Assembly (NCBI GenBank): GCA_900540535.1
Contig: UQGM01000061.1
Location: 1 to 12,247, forward strand
From: an uncultured Oscillospiraceae bacterium
Lineage (GTDB): Bacteria; Bacillota; Clostridia; Oscillospirales; Acutalibacteraceae
Length of the DNA stretch: 12,247 nucleotides
Direction of reading: 5' to 3'
Shown: piece by piece, positions 1 to 6,322 of the stretch
How the letters are laid out: every line of letters starts with the position of its first letter
Position numbering within the stretch: the stretch's first letter is position 1
The notes under the pieces: generated by a model
Seen by the model: only the letters and a program-made list of their open reading frames with translations
Told to the model about the DNA's origin: nothing
Database searches by the model: none
Position numbers and translations under genes: made by a program

Positions 1-2494
1 GCTTTGCATAGGGTGTTTCACCGCAGCCTGCGCAAGCGCCGGAGAACTCAAGGAGAGGTGTTCTGAACTGGCTGCCCTTAACTGTTGCAGCTGTGAACTT
101 CTCTGTAACCTCGGGCTTTGAGTCGAGAGTCTGACCGTAGTTGAACTTCTCCTGCTCGCCAACCTGTGTCTCAAGAGGATTCATAACAAGAGCCTTGTTA
201 CCCTTCATGCCGGGGCAGACATTTGCGCATGATCCGCAGCCTGTGCAGTCCATAGCGGAAACTGTCATAGCGAACATCATGCCGGGAACGCCTGTCATGG
301 GCTTCATCTTCATGCCCTCGGGAGCATTCTTTGCCTCTTCCTCAGTAAGAGCAACAGGACGGATAACTGCATGGGGGCAGACATAGGAGCAGAAGTTACA
401 CTGGATGCAGTTCTCGGGAACCCATGTGGGAACGTCAACTGCGATTCCACGCTTTTCAAATGCTGCACTACCCTGGGGGAATGTACCGTCAGCAGCATCG
501 GAGAATGTGGAAACGGGAAGTGTATCGCCAAGCTGTCTGCTTGTGGGATCAAGGATGTCCTTAACGAACTTAACCATCTCAGGACGGTTGGAGTTAACAA
601 CAAGCTCTTCCTCAGTGTCAGCAGCGTTAGCCCACTCAGCGGGAACGTCAACTTTCTTTGCGCCTGCAACACCGGCTTCGATAGCCTGATGGTTCATGGC
701 AACAATCTTTTCACCCTTCTTGCTGTAAGAACGGGTTGCTGCGTCCTTCATAAGCTCAACAGCCTTATCAGCAGGAATGATTGCAGAAAGACCGAAGAAT
801 GCAGCCTGAAGAATTGTGTTAACACGTCCGCCAAGACCGATTTCCTTAGCGATATGTGTAGCGTCGATTGTGTAGAACTTAATGTTGTTCTGAGCGATAT
901 ATCTCTTCATGGAGCCGGGAAGCTTTTCGTCAAGCTCAGCAGCATCCCATGAGCAGTTGAGAAGGAATGTGCCGCCCTCTTTAAGATCCTCAACCATATG
1001 ATACTTGTTTACATATGAAGGATTGTGGCAGGCAACGAAGTCAGCCTTATTGATAAGGTATGTTGACTTGATTGGAGTCTTACCGAAACGAAGGTGAGAG
1101 ATTGTTACGCCGCCTGACTTCTTTGAGTCATAAGCGAAGTATCCCTGTGCATACATGTCGGTGTTATCGCCGATGATCTTGATGGAGTTCTTGTTAGCAC
1201 CAACTGTACCGTCGGAACCAAGACCCCAGAACTTACAGGAGTGTGTTCCCTCAGGTGTTGTGTTGGGATTCTCAGTAACAGGAAGAGAAAGATGTGTAAC
1301 ATCGTCTTCGATAGCGATTGTGAATCTCTTCTTGGGCTCTGCTGCATCCATGTTGCGGAATACAGAGATGATGTGTGCAGGAGTTGTATCCTTTGAACCA
1401 AGTCCGTAACGTCCGCCGTAAACGGGAACATTTTCAAACTTAGTATCACGAAGAGCAGCAACAACATCGAGATAGAGAGGCTCGCCGAGAGAACCGGGCT
1501 CCTTTGTACGGTCAAGAACAGAAATAACCTTGACTGTCTCAGGAATAACCTCAAGAAGATGCTTAACTGAGAAAGGTCTGTAAAGGTGAACCTTAACAAC
1601 ACCTGTCTTCTCGCCGTTAGCGTTGAGGTAATCAACTGTCTCTTCGATTGTCTCACAAACTGAACCCATTGCTACGATAACTTTCTCTGCATCGGGAGCA
1701 CCGTAGTAGTTGAAGGGCTTGTAATCTGTACCGATTCTTCTGTTAACCTCATCCATGTAAGCAACTGTTGCTTCAACAGCCTTATCATAGTAGGGGTTGC
1801 AAGCCTCACGAGCCTGGAAGAAGATGTCGGGGTTCTGAGCGGAACCACGAAGTACGGGATGCTCAGGATTAAGTGCATGACGACGGAAAGCATTAACTGC
1901 ATCCCAGTCCATCATTTCAGCAAGTTCAGCATAATCCCAAACCTGGATCTTCTGAATCTCATGAGATGTACGGAAACCGTCAAAGAAATGAAGGAAGGGA
2001 ACACGGCACTTAAGTGTTGCAAGGTGTGCAACTGCGCCAAGGTCCATAACTTCCTGTGCACTGTTTGAGCAGAGCATAGCGTAACCTGTCTGACGGCATG
2101 CATAGATATCGGAATGATCACCGAAAATGTTAAGAGCGTGGCTTGATACGCAGCGTGCTGAAACATTGATAACGCTGGGAAGAAGCTCACCGGCAATCTT
2201 ATACATATTGGGAATCATAAGAAGAAGTCCCTGAGAAGCTGTGTAGGTGGTTGTAAGTGCACCGGCTGCAAGAGAGCCGTGAACAGCACCTGCGGCACCT
2301 GCCTCGGACTGCATTTCAGCAACCTTTACAGGCTGACCGAAAAGGTTCTTAACGCCGTCAGCTGCCATTTTGTCGGTAGCTTCGGCCATGTTTGAGGACG
2401 GTGTGATAGGATAAATTGCAGCTACTTCAGTAAACGCATAGGATACGTGTGCGGCAGCTGAGTTACCGTCCATGGTTTTAGTTTTTCTTGCCAT
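1..2494 (-). CDS. nifJ: Pyruvate:ferredoxin (flavodoxin) oxidoreductase, N-terminal 831 residues (cut by window edge)
   Basis: Oxidises pyruvate with CoA to acetyl-CoA and CO2 and passes electrons to ferredoxin; cytoplasmic, the central pyruvate step of anaerobic clostridia. Translation is open from the ATG at 2494 to the left edge; single-chain family members are about 1170-1200 residues, so roughly the last 30% is missing. Visible: the YPITPSS motif with T31, E64 and R114, the positions known in this family for substrate and thiamine diphosphate binding; a ferredoxin domain with two 4Fe-4S motifs, CIQCNFCSYVCP (C696, C699, C702, C706) and CTGCGSCANVCP (C750, C753, C756, C760); then CAGCGE (C821, C824), the first two ligands of the proximal cluster at the start of the TPP-binding domain. 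Start supported by AAGGAGG 10 nt upstream. Apparently monocistronic at its 5' end, with its own promoter. Several long overlapping frames on both strands are shadows of this gene. Confidence 0.97.
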   Translation of the reverse strand, partial: MARKTKTMDGNSAAAHVSYAFTEVAAIYPITPSSNMAEATDKMAADGVKNLFGQPVKVAEMQSEAGAAGAVHGSLAAGALTTTYTASQGLLLMIPNMYKIAGELLPSVINVSARCVSSHALNIFGDHSDIYACRQTGYAMLCSNSAQEVMDLGAVAHLATLKCRVPFLHFFDGFRTSHEIQKIQVWDYAELAEMMDWDAVNAFRRHALNPEHPVLRGSAQNPDIFFQAREACNPYYDKAVEATVAYMDEVNRRIGTDYKPFNYYGAPDAEKVIVAMGSVCETIEETVDYLNANGEKTGVVKVHLYRPFSVKHLLEVIPETVKVISVLDRTKEPGSLGEPLYLDVVAALRDTKFENVPVYGGRYGLGSKDTTPAHIISVFRNMDAAEPKKRFTIAIEDDVTHLSLPVTENPNTTPEGTHSCKFWGLGSDGTVGANKNSIKIIGDNTDMYAQGYFAYDSKKSGGVTISHLRFGKTPIKSTYLINKADFVACHNPSYVNKYHMVEDLKEGGTFLLNCSWDAAELDEKLPGSMKRYIAQNNIKFYTIDATHIAKEIGLGGRVNTILQAAFFGLSAIIPADKAVELMKDAATRSYSKKGEKIVAMNHQAIEAGVAGAKKVDVPAEWANAADTEEELVVNSNRPEMVKFVKDILDPTSRQLGDTLPVSTFSDAADGTFPQGSAAFEKRGIAVDVPTWVPENCIQCNFCSYVCPHAVIRPVALTEEEAKNAPEGMKMKPMTGVPGMMFAMTVSAMDCTGCGSCANVCPGMKGNKALVMNPLETQVGEQEKFNYGQTLDSKPEVTEKFTAATVKGSQFRTPLLEFSGACAGCGETPYAK

Positions 2495-2552
2495 TGGATT
2501 TTCTCCTCCTTAGATTTTCAATCTTCTAGAAAGACCTGTTTGTCCGTTATCA

Positions 2553-2581
2553 ATACTATCACTTTTGAGAGAATATGTAAA
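2553..2581 (-). promoter_or_regulatory. Sigma-A type promoter of the PFOR gene
   Basis: On the minus strand a TTTACA -35 box (2576-2581) is followed after exactly 17 nt by a TAGTAT -10 box (2553-2558). These match the consensus at 5 of 6 and 4 of 6 positions. Transcription would start near 2546 and give a leader of about 50 nt before the ATG at 2494. Assigned by sequence match and position only. Confidence 0.6.
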
Positions 2582-2641
2582 CCTTTTCTTAAACGAAATT
2601 TCCCCAAATTTTGCTTTTACTGCCATATTTAATAGTATATA

Positions 2642-2694
2642 ACAGACACATTTGTGATGTATTTTGTCTGTAAGAGTGCATCAGACAATTTTTT
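2642..2694. repeat. Three alternating TGTCTG/CAGACA elements upstream of the PFOR promoter
   Basis: On the plus strand ACAGACA (2642-2648), TTGTCTG (2664-2670) and CAGACAA (2682-2688) follow one another. The first pairs with TGTCTGT at 2665-2671 and the third pairs with the second, so two mutually exclusive 7-bp hairpins are possible; the second is followed by six Ts. The cluster lies about 60-110 bases upstream of the PFOR -35 box, so it could equally be a set of operator half-sites for PFOR. No plus-strand gene exists upstream that would need a terminator. Function unproven. Confidence 0.3.
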
Positions 2695-2797
2695 GCTGAA
2701 AGCGAAAATTATTTTTCAAATAAACTTTACAGTGAATATTTTTCTCCGCTCACTCTTTAAACCGATTATTTACCGTAAAAGTTTTTTACACATAAAG

Positions 2798-2827
2798 AAG
2801 AAGCCTGCGGTTCACCGCAGGCTTCTT
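2798..2827 (-). terminator. Rho-independent terminator of the sigma-factor operon
   Basis: A perfect 13-bp GC-rich stem (arms 2798-2810 and 2815-2827, loop TTCA) lies 19 bases past the stop codon of the last gene of the minus-strand operon. On the minus strand it is followed by a short broken T tract (CTTTATG) and later by a second T run. It is the only strong stem near this operon end. Confidence 0.75.
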
Positions 2828-2846
2828 TCATACATATCAATCCTAT

Positions 2847-3110
2847 TTACATATACTCATAAACGCCGGATTCCTTAAAAATTTCATTCTCCATTTTCGA
2901 AAGCTTTCTGAAAATCTTATTGGTTTTTGAAAAAATCTTTTGAAGAATTTTTTCAGCGTCACTGCTCACATAAACCACGGTTATATTACTGCTATCCGTG
3001 TTTTTTTTGCATGATTTACTCATAATCTTATCAAATATTCTTTTTTTAATACTTTTATCCGGAGCATAATTGGACACTGCCGCATCTATAAGTCTGTCAG
3101 TATAATCCAT
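2847..3110 (-). CDS. Small soluble protein co-transcribed with the ECF sigma factor; possible sigma regulator
   Basis: An 87-residue protein of unrecognised family. Two in-frame ATGs exist, at 3116 and 3110. AAGGAGG (3118-3124) is 1 nt from the first, too close, and 7 nt from the second, so 3110 is chosen; the upper limit of the gene is 3116, where the ATG would overlap the sigma stop as ATGA. The protein is charged and lysine-rich: a helical N-terminus with DRLIDAAVSNYAPD, a basic middle, a short beta-like ITVVYVSS, then a likely amphipathic helix (about 53-80). It has no membrane segment, no signal peptide and no HxxxCxxC zinc motif, so it is not a typical membrane anti-sigma factor of the ZAS type. 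Position directly behind the sigma gene is the usual place for an anti-sigma or accessory regulator; that role is inferred from position only. Confidence 0.8.
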   Translation of the reverse strand: MDYTDRLIDAAVSNYAPDKSIKKRIFDKIMSKSCKKNTDSSNITVVYVSSDAEKILQKIFSKTNKIFRKLSKMENEIFKESGVYEYM

Positions 3111-3112
3111 TT

Positions 3113-3595
3113 TCATGCCTCCTTATTGAGATTATGTAAAAAATTATTTTTTGCTCTCTGAAGCCTTGAGCGTGCTCCCGAAGCTGTTATTTCAAGAAGT
3201 TCCCCTATCTCCTCACTTGAGAAGCCCGCTGCTTTAAGGGATAGTATCTCTCGGTCATCATCACCGAGCATTGCAAAAGCTTCTTTCACTTCAATATTTA
3301 AATCCAGCTCATCTCTCCCGCTCAGATAAATCTGATTTTCCACACAGCTGTGTAAATCTGCATTTTTATATTTCTCTCTCAAACAGTCATTTTTCAGATT
3401 TACGGCTATTCTGAAAATCCACGCCTGCCAGTTATCAGGATGTGCCTGAAAGCATTTAGTCCACACACGCATGAAGGTTTCCTGCGAAAGTTCCTCTGCT
3501 TTTTCACTTCCCAAGCACACCGAAAAATATGCAAACACCGGAGAAAACCATTTATCATACAGGCTTTCAAAAAGTTTGTTTTCCTCTGCTCCCAT
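3113..3595 (-). CDS. RNA polymerase sigma factor, ECF subfamily
   Basis: A 160-residue alternative sigma factor that would direct RNA polymerase core to a dedicated set of promoters. The length fits the ECF class, which has only regions 2 and 4. Region 2 spans about residues 8-75: LYDKWFSPVFAYF, then LSQETFMRVWTKCF (the region 2.1/2.2 core-binding helix) and QAWIFRIAVNLKND (region 2.3/2.4). Region 4 spans about 101-155, with DDDREILSLKAAGFSSEEIGELL and the recognition helix ASGARSRLQRAKNN. Region 3 is absent. The gene starts 5 nt after the stop of the 274-aa gene and has only a weak ribosome binding site, which suggests translational coupling. It ends on the start region of the 87-aa protein. 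Likely self-regulated through the two ECF-like promoters upstream (4461-4486 and 4786-4810). The inducing signal is unknown. Confidence 0.93.
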   Translation of the reverse strand: MGAEENKLFESLYDKWFSPVFAYFSVCLGSEKAEELSQETFMRVWTKCFQAHPDNWQAWIFRIAVNLKNDCLREKYKNADLHSCVENQIYLSGRDELDLNIEVKEAFAMLGDDDREILSLKAAGFSSEEIGELLEITASGARSRLQRAKNNFLHNLNKEA

Positions 3596-3600
3596 AGCTT

Positions 3601-4425
3601 TTAAAGCCTGATAAGAGCGGCGGCTGCCTCATTCTTTGAATGCGCCTTGAGCTCTACACATTTAATTGCAGCAATTTTATTTAAAAGCTCTTCGCCGGTT
3701 ACAGAATGTGAAATTTCAACCTTAACAGCTTTTACTGCCATTTTGCCGTCAATAAGAGCCAGCATTTCTTTATCTATTTTTATCTTTTCTCCGAAATCTC
3801 TCACCATTACATCATCACAGTCGGTATATATAACTCCGCCGGTGGTGCGTACATTCGATTTCTTTACATCATTATGCGCCACACAGCTTCCGGCTATTAT
3901 TCCGTTGGCCTTTTCAGGAAGTTCGGGCACAAAAATAAGGCCGTTTGTAATTACCAAAGGTTTACCCTCAGAGAATACCGCCGAATCAACCGATGTATTA
4001 TCTCCTATATCTATAATTCGGTCATAATCGTCATAGCGTATTTTTCCGTTCACGGATATTGTCTCTATATTACCTTCTTTAAGATCCTGTTCGCTTGCAA
4101 TCATTTCACCGTTTACAACAACTTTTATCTTTTTACCATTAAGCGGTGCAACATATGCTTTGCCATTTATAATGTAAATTTTCTCCTGAGAGGGAGGATT
4201 GATGATTGCTGTGCCGTTAACCGTGCCTACATCGGCATCCTTGCTGACATATACCGTCGAAACAATACGCTTTTGCTTTACCTTTCCGAATGCATTTTTA
4301 ACTGAATCATCAGCATCTTTAGGAAGAATGAGAAGCACTATATCCTTTATTTCTTCAATTTCCCTTATAACCTCAGCATTGTTAAGATGCCTTAAATCGC
4401 AGATCACCATATGTTTGTATTTCAT
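3601..4425 (-). CDS. Conserved hypothetical protein: N-terminal CDLR domain plus beta-rich NG-turn repeat region
   Basis: A 274-residue protein I cannot assign to a named family. Residues 1-65 form an alpha/beta-looking domain (MVICDLR, helix, IVLLILP, helix, IVSTVYV) that aligns without gaps to the 86-aa protein encoded just upstream, sharing about 19 of 65 residues including CDLR and LLILP. Residues about 66-230 are rich in short beta strands joined by Asn-Gly turns (N70, N87, N96, N105, N126, N161 and N174 each followed by G, then D226-G227), which suggests a beta-solenoid or stacked hairpin sheet. The C-terminus (about 231-274) is predicted helical and alanine-rich. There is no signal peptide or membrane segment, so it is probably cytoplasmic. 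AAGGGG lies 8 nt before the ATG, and the gene has its own ECF-type promoter. A role in sensing for, or as an output of, the adjacent sigma factor is inferred from the operon. Confidence 0.88.
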   Translation of the reverse strand: MKYKHMVICDLRHLNNAEVIREIEEIKDIVLLILPKDADDSVKNAFGKVKQKRIVSTVYVSKDADVGTVNGTAIINPPSQEKIYIINGKAYVAPLNGKKIKVVVNGEMIASEQDLKEGNIETISVNGKIRYDDYDRIIDIGDNTSVDSAVFSEGKPLVITNGLIFVPELPEKANGIIAGSCVAHNDVKKSNVRTTGGVIYTDCDDVMVRDFGEKIKIDKEMLALIDGKMAVKAVKVEISHSVTGEELLNKIAAIKCVELKAHSKNEAAAALIRL

Positions 4426-4460
4426 AATTTATTCCCCTTTCATTGTTTTCTGTTTATTAA

Positions 4461-4486
4461 GACGATTTTAAAATAAACTTGTCCCG
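4461..4486 (-). promoter_or_regulatory. ECF-type promoter P2, upstream of the 274-aa gene and sigma factor
   Basis: On the minus strand CGGGAC (4481-4486) is followed after exactly 16 nt by CGTC (4461-4464), continuing TTAATAA. The layout resembles known ECF promoters of Firmicutes, which have an AAC-type -35 and a CGTM -10 about 16 nt apart. It closely matches P1 (4786-4810) in both elements, spacing and distance to the ATG (35 nt here, 37 nt there). It begins 2 nt after the stop of the 86-aa gene. Recognition by the sigma factor encoded downstream is inferred. Confidence 0.6.
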
Positions 4487-4487
4487 C

Positions 4488-4748
4488 TTATTTTTGAAAA
4501 TCCCAAAATTTCTTTTTAAATTCACAGCAGCCTTTTATAAGGCATATGAGCATACTGTCGTCATCTTCTGCATAAATTTCGGCGGCAACATTCTCACGCT
4601 CAACATTATCTAAAACCTTTTCAATGCGGCTGTCCGTATGTGCGGGAAGTATAAGTAACCCTATATTGCGGATTTTCTCTATTCTTTCCGCTGTATATAT
4701 ATCGCCTACACATCTCAAATCGCACACATGCATGTTTTCCAGCACCAT
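4488..4748 (-). CDS. Small CDLR-domain protein, paralogue of the N-terminus of the 274-aa protein
   Basis: An 86-residue protein of unknown function, first gene of the sigma operon. Residues 1-65 align ungapped with residues 1-65 of the 274-aa protein next door: MHVCDLR against MVICDLR, IEKIRNIGLLILP against IEEIKDIVLLILP, and a matching VAAEIYA/IVSTVYV strand. It then ends with a short tail containing a Cys pair and a basic-aromatic end (CCEFKKKFWDFQK), where the larger protein enters its NG-repeat region. So it is either a stand-alone version of the domain or a shortened duplicate. It has its own promoter and a good ribosome binding site (AAGGGAG, about 7-8 nt before the ATG), which argues against a dead remnant. 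No signal peptide or membrane span; probably cytoplasmic. The gene sits 62 nt before the 274-aa gene. Confidence 0.82.
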   Translation of the reverse strand: MVLENMHVCDLRCVGDIYTAERIEKIRNIGLLILPAHTDSRIEKVLDNVERENVAAEIYAEDDDSMLICLIKGCCEFKKKFWDFQK

Positions 4749-4758
4749 ATAAAACTCT

Positions 4759-4799
4759 CCCTTCTCAGCGCCTTACAATAATAAAGACGCTGAAAAGGG
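4759..4799 (-). promoter_or_regulatory. 12-bp inverted repeat overlapping the ribosome binding site of the 86-aa gene
   Basis: In the minus-strand transcript CCCTTTTCAGCG (4799-4788) pairs with CGCTGAGAAGGG (4770-4759), with one G-U pair and a 17-nt loop. The 3' arm carries the AAGGG part of the Shine-Dalgarno sequence. The 5' arm lies in the spacer and first -10 bases of promoter P1, so mRNA started at P1 (near 4779) lacks it, while read-through mRNA from trkH contains both arms. It could therefore mask the start in read-through mRNA, or act as a weak terminator for trkH; the following T run is only TTTT and is displaced by GAGAG. Confidence 0.5.
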
Positions 4800-4810
4800 A
4801 ATTCTGTCCG
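4786..4810 (-). promoter_or_regulatory. ECF-type promoter P1, upstream of the 86-aa gene
   Basis: On the minus strand CGGAC (4806-4810) is followed after exactly 16 nt by CGTC (4786-4789) and then TTTATTA. It is nearly the same as P2 in front of the next gene (GGAC, 16 nt, CGTCTT, with ATG 35-37 nt past the -10). The spacer sequences differ, so the match is confined to the two recognition elements, as expected for true promoters rather than a simple duplication. No sigma-A promoter is evident between trkH and this gene. Confidence 0.6.
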
Positions 4811-4838
4811 AAATTTTTAAAATAAAAATGAGAAAGAT

Positions 4839-6281
4839 TTATTGTTTTTTCCACGCTTTCGGAACAAAAAGCATTAGCATTGGGAAGAGTTCCAGCCTTC
4901 CCGCAAGCATATCAAATATAAGCACATATTTTGCAAACAAACTGAAACCACTGTAATTTCCCATAGGACCGACAACTTCCAGTCCCGGACCAATATTATT
5001 CAGTGTAGCCATAACAGCAGAGACGTTTGTAGTAAAATCGAAACCGTCCCCTGAAATTAGCAGAACTGAAAGACCCATAACAAGCACATAAGCTACAAAA
5101 AAAGCAGTCAGCGACCTTGCTACACTGTGTTCGATTTTCTTTCCATCAAGAGTAACAGCTTTGACGCTTCTAGGATGCATAATATGTCCAAACTCTCTGA
5201 ACATGGTTTTTACAAGGAGAACTACACGTGAAATTTTAAATCCGCCGCCGGTACTTCCGGCACAGGCTCCGAAGAACATCAGGATAATAAGCAGAACTCT
5301 CGAAAATTCCGGCCAAAGGTTAAAGTCGGTAGTTGAAAATCCTGTTGTGGTTATTATGGAACCTACCTGGAACGCAGCTTGATGCCACGCCTGAGAAATT
5401 GAATCATACATGGGGGTGATATTAACAGTAATGAGTATAACACTTGTTACAATAATAATTATATACCAGCGAAGCTCTTCGCTTTTTAAAACTTTTTTAA
5501 TGTTTCGCTCATAGAACAGGTAAAAATAAACCGTAAAATTAATACCGAAAAGTATCATGAAAACTGTTACAACCACCTGAATATAAGCACTGTAACTTTC
5601 AAGACTTGTATTTAAAATTGCAAATCCGCCTGTACCTGCCGTACCGAATGAGATTAACATTGCGTCGAAAATGCGCATGTCTCCAAGGCAAAGGAGGACT
5701 ATTTCAACAACAGTAAGTCCAAAATACATTATATAAAGGTTTTTTGCAGTTGTACTTAATTTTGGAGCCATCTTACCGACAGATGGACCCGGACTTTCAG
5801 CTTTCATAAGGTTCATACTGTATCCGCCGCTTGTAGGAACTATGGCAAGCAAAAACACAAGAACGCCCATACCGCCTATCCAGTGAGAAAAACTTCTCCA
5901 GAAGAGCATACACTTTGAAAGTGCTTCAACATTTTTAAGTATACTTGCACCGGTTGTAGTAAAACCTGATACCATTTCAAAAAGGGAATCAGTATAGGAT
6001 GGAATCTCTCCTGAAATATAAAAAGGCAGAGCTCCCACGGCACTTATTAAAATCCAGCTTAGGGCAACAGTGATAAATCCCTCTTTTGCATAGAAAACAT
6101 GGTTAGCCGGACGTTTGGCGGAGAAAATAACTCCCAAAGCCAAAGCTATAAATATAGCAGGGAAAAATGCAACTACGCTGCTCTCTCTATATATCACAGC
6201 TACCAGACATGGCAGAAGCATAAGTATCGCTTCCGTGAGCATAACTCTACCAAGTAAAAACAACACCATTCTACGGTTCAT
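4839..6281 (-). CDS. trkH: Potassium uptake membrane channel subunit TrkH
   Basis: A 480-residue integral membrane protein, the ion-conducting subunit of a Trk/Ktr-type K+ uptake system, working with the cytosolic regulator TrkA encoded just upstream. The length is normal for the family. The four pore-loop repeats are visible with their filter glycines: FTTTGAS (G111), GTAGTGGF (about 213-220), TTTGFSTTDF (G314) and LNNIGPG (G431). Between repeats 3 and 4 is the glycine-rich intramembrane gate loop GACAGSTGGG (338-347). Multiple hydrophobic segments cover the whole length, from the N-terminal helix at about 5-30 onward. The ATG at 6281 follows GAGGAG by a rather long 13-nt spacing; no better start is present. 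It is 41 nt downstream of trkA, so the two form an operon. No strong terminator follows, so transcription may run on into the sigma operon. Confidence 0.96.
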   Translation of the reverse strand: MNRRMVLFLLGRVMLTEAILMLLPCLVAVIYRESSVVAFFPAIFIALALGVIFSAKRPANHVFYAKEGFITVALSWILISAVGALPFYISGEIPSYTDSLFEMVSGFTTTGASILKNVEALSKCMLFWRSFSHWIGGMGVLVFLLAIVPTSGGYSMNLMKAESPGPSVGKMAPKLSTTAKNLYIMYFGLTVVEIVLLCLGDMRIFDAMLISFGTAGTGGFAILNTSLESYSAYIQVVVTVFMILFGINFTVYFYLFYERNIKKVLKSEELRWYIIIIVTSVILITVNITPMYDSISQAWHQAAFQVGSIITTTGFSTTDFNLWPEFSRVLLIILMFFGACAGSTGGGFKISRVVLLVKTMFREFGHIMHPRSVKAVTLDGKKIEHSVARSLTAFFVAYVLVMGLSVLLISGDGFDFTTNVSAVMATLNNIGPGLEVVGPMGNYSGFSLFAKYVLIFDMLAGRLELFPMLMLFVPKAWKKQ

Positions 6282-6322
6282 AACTACTCGTTTTCTCCTC
6301 TTCCTGCAATAGCGATTGAATT

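Larger units (their letters stand above)
2495..2846. other. Intergenic region between PFOR gene and sigma operon
   Basis: A 352-base AT-rich stretch without a credible gene. It holds the PFOR ribosome binding site and promoter (to 2581), a cluster of TGTCTG/CAGACA half-sites (2642-2694), an unremarkable AT-rich stretch (about 2695-2797), and the strong hairpin terminator of the minus-strand sigma operon (2798-2827). A short plus-strand frame at 2654-2878 is lysine/phenylalanine-rich, has no ribosome binding site and crosses the terminator, so it is not called. Confidence 0.7.

Noticed and set aside
371..952. A 193-residue plus-strand open frame opposite the PFOR gene, and other long frames on both strands between 141 and 2196
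   Set aside because: The minus-strand frame read continuously from 2494 encodes conserved PFOR motifs throughout; the others are codon-bias shadows with Ser/Cys-rich, low-complexity translations and no ribosome binding sites.
2664..2694. Hairpin plus six Ts that looks like a plus-strand terminator
   Set aside because: No plus-strand gene lies upstream, and the stem is only 7 bp with an 11-nt loop; kept instead as part of a repeat cluster of unknown role.
3874..4305. A 143-residue plus-strand open frame opposite the 274-aa gene, with neighbours at 3647-4027 and 4199-4471
   Set aside because: No ribosome binding site or promoter, and it lies inside a well-supported minus-strand gene with its own promoter and start signal.
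4488..4748. The 86-aa gene as a degraded fragment of the 274-aa gene
   Set aside because: It has an intact frame, a good ribosome binding site and its own promoter element, so it is treated as a real small gene.
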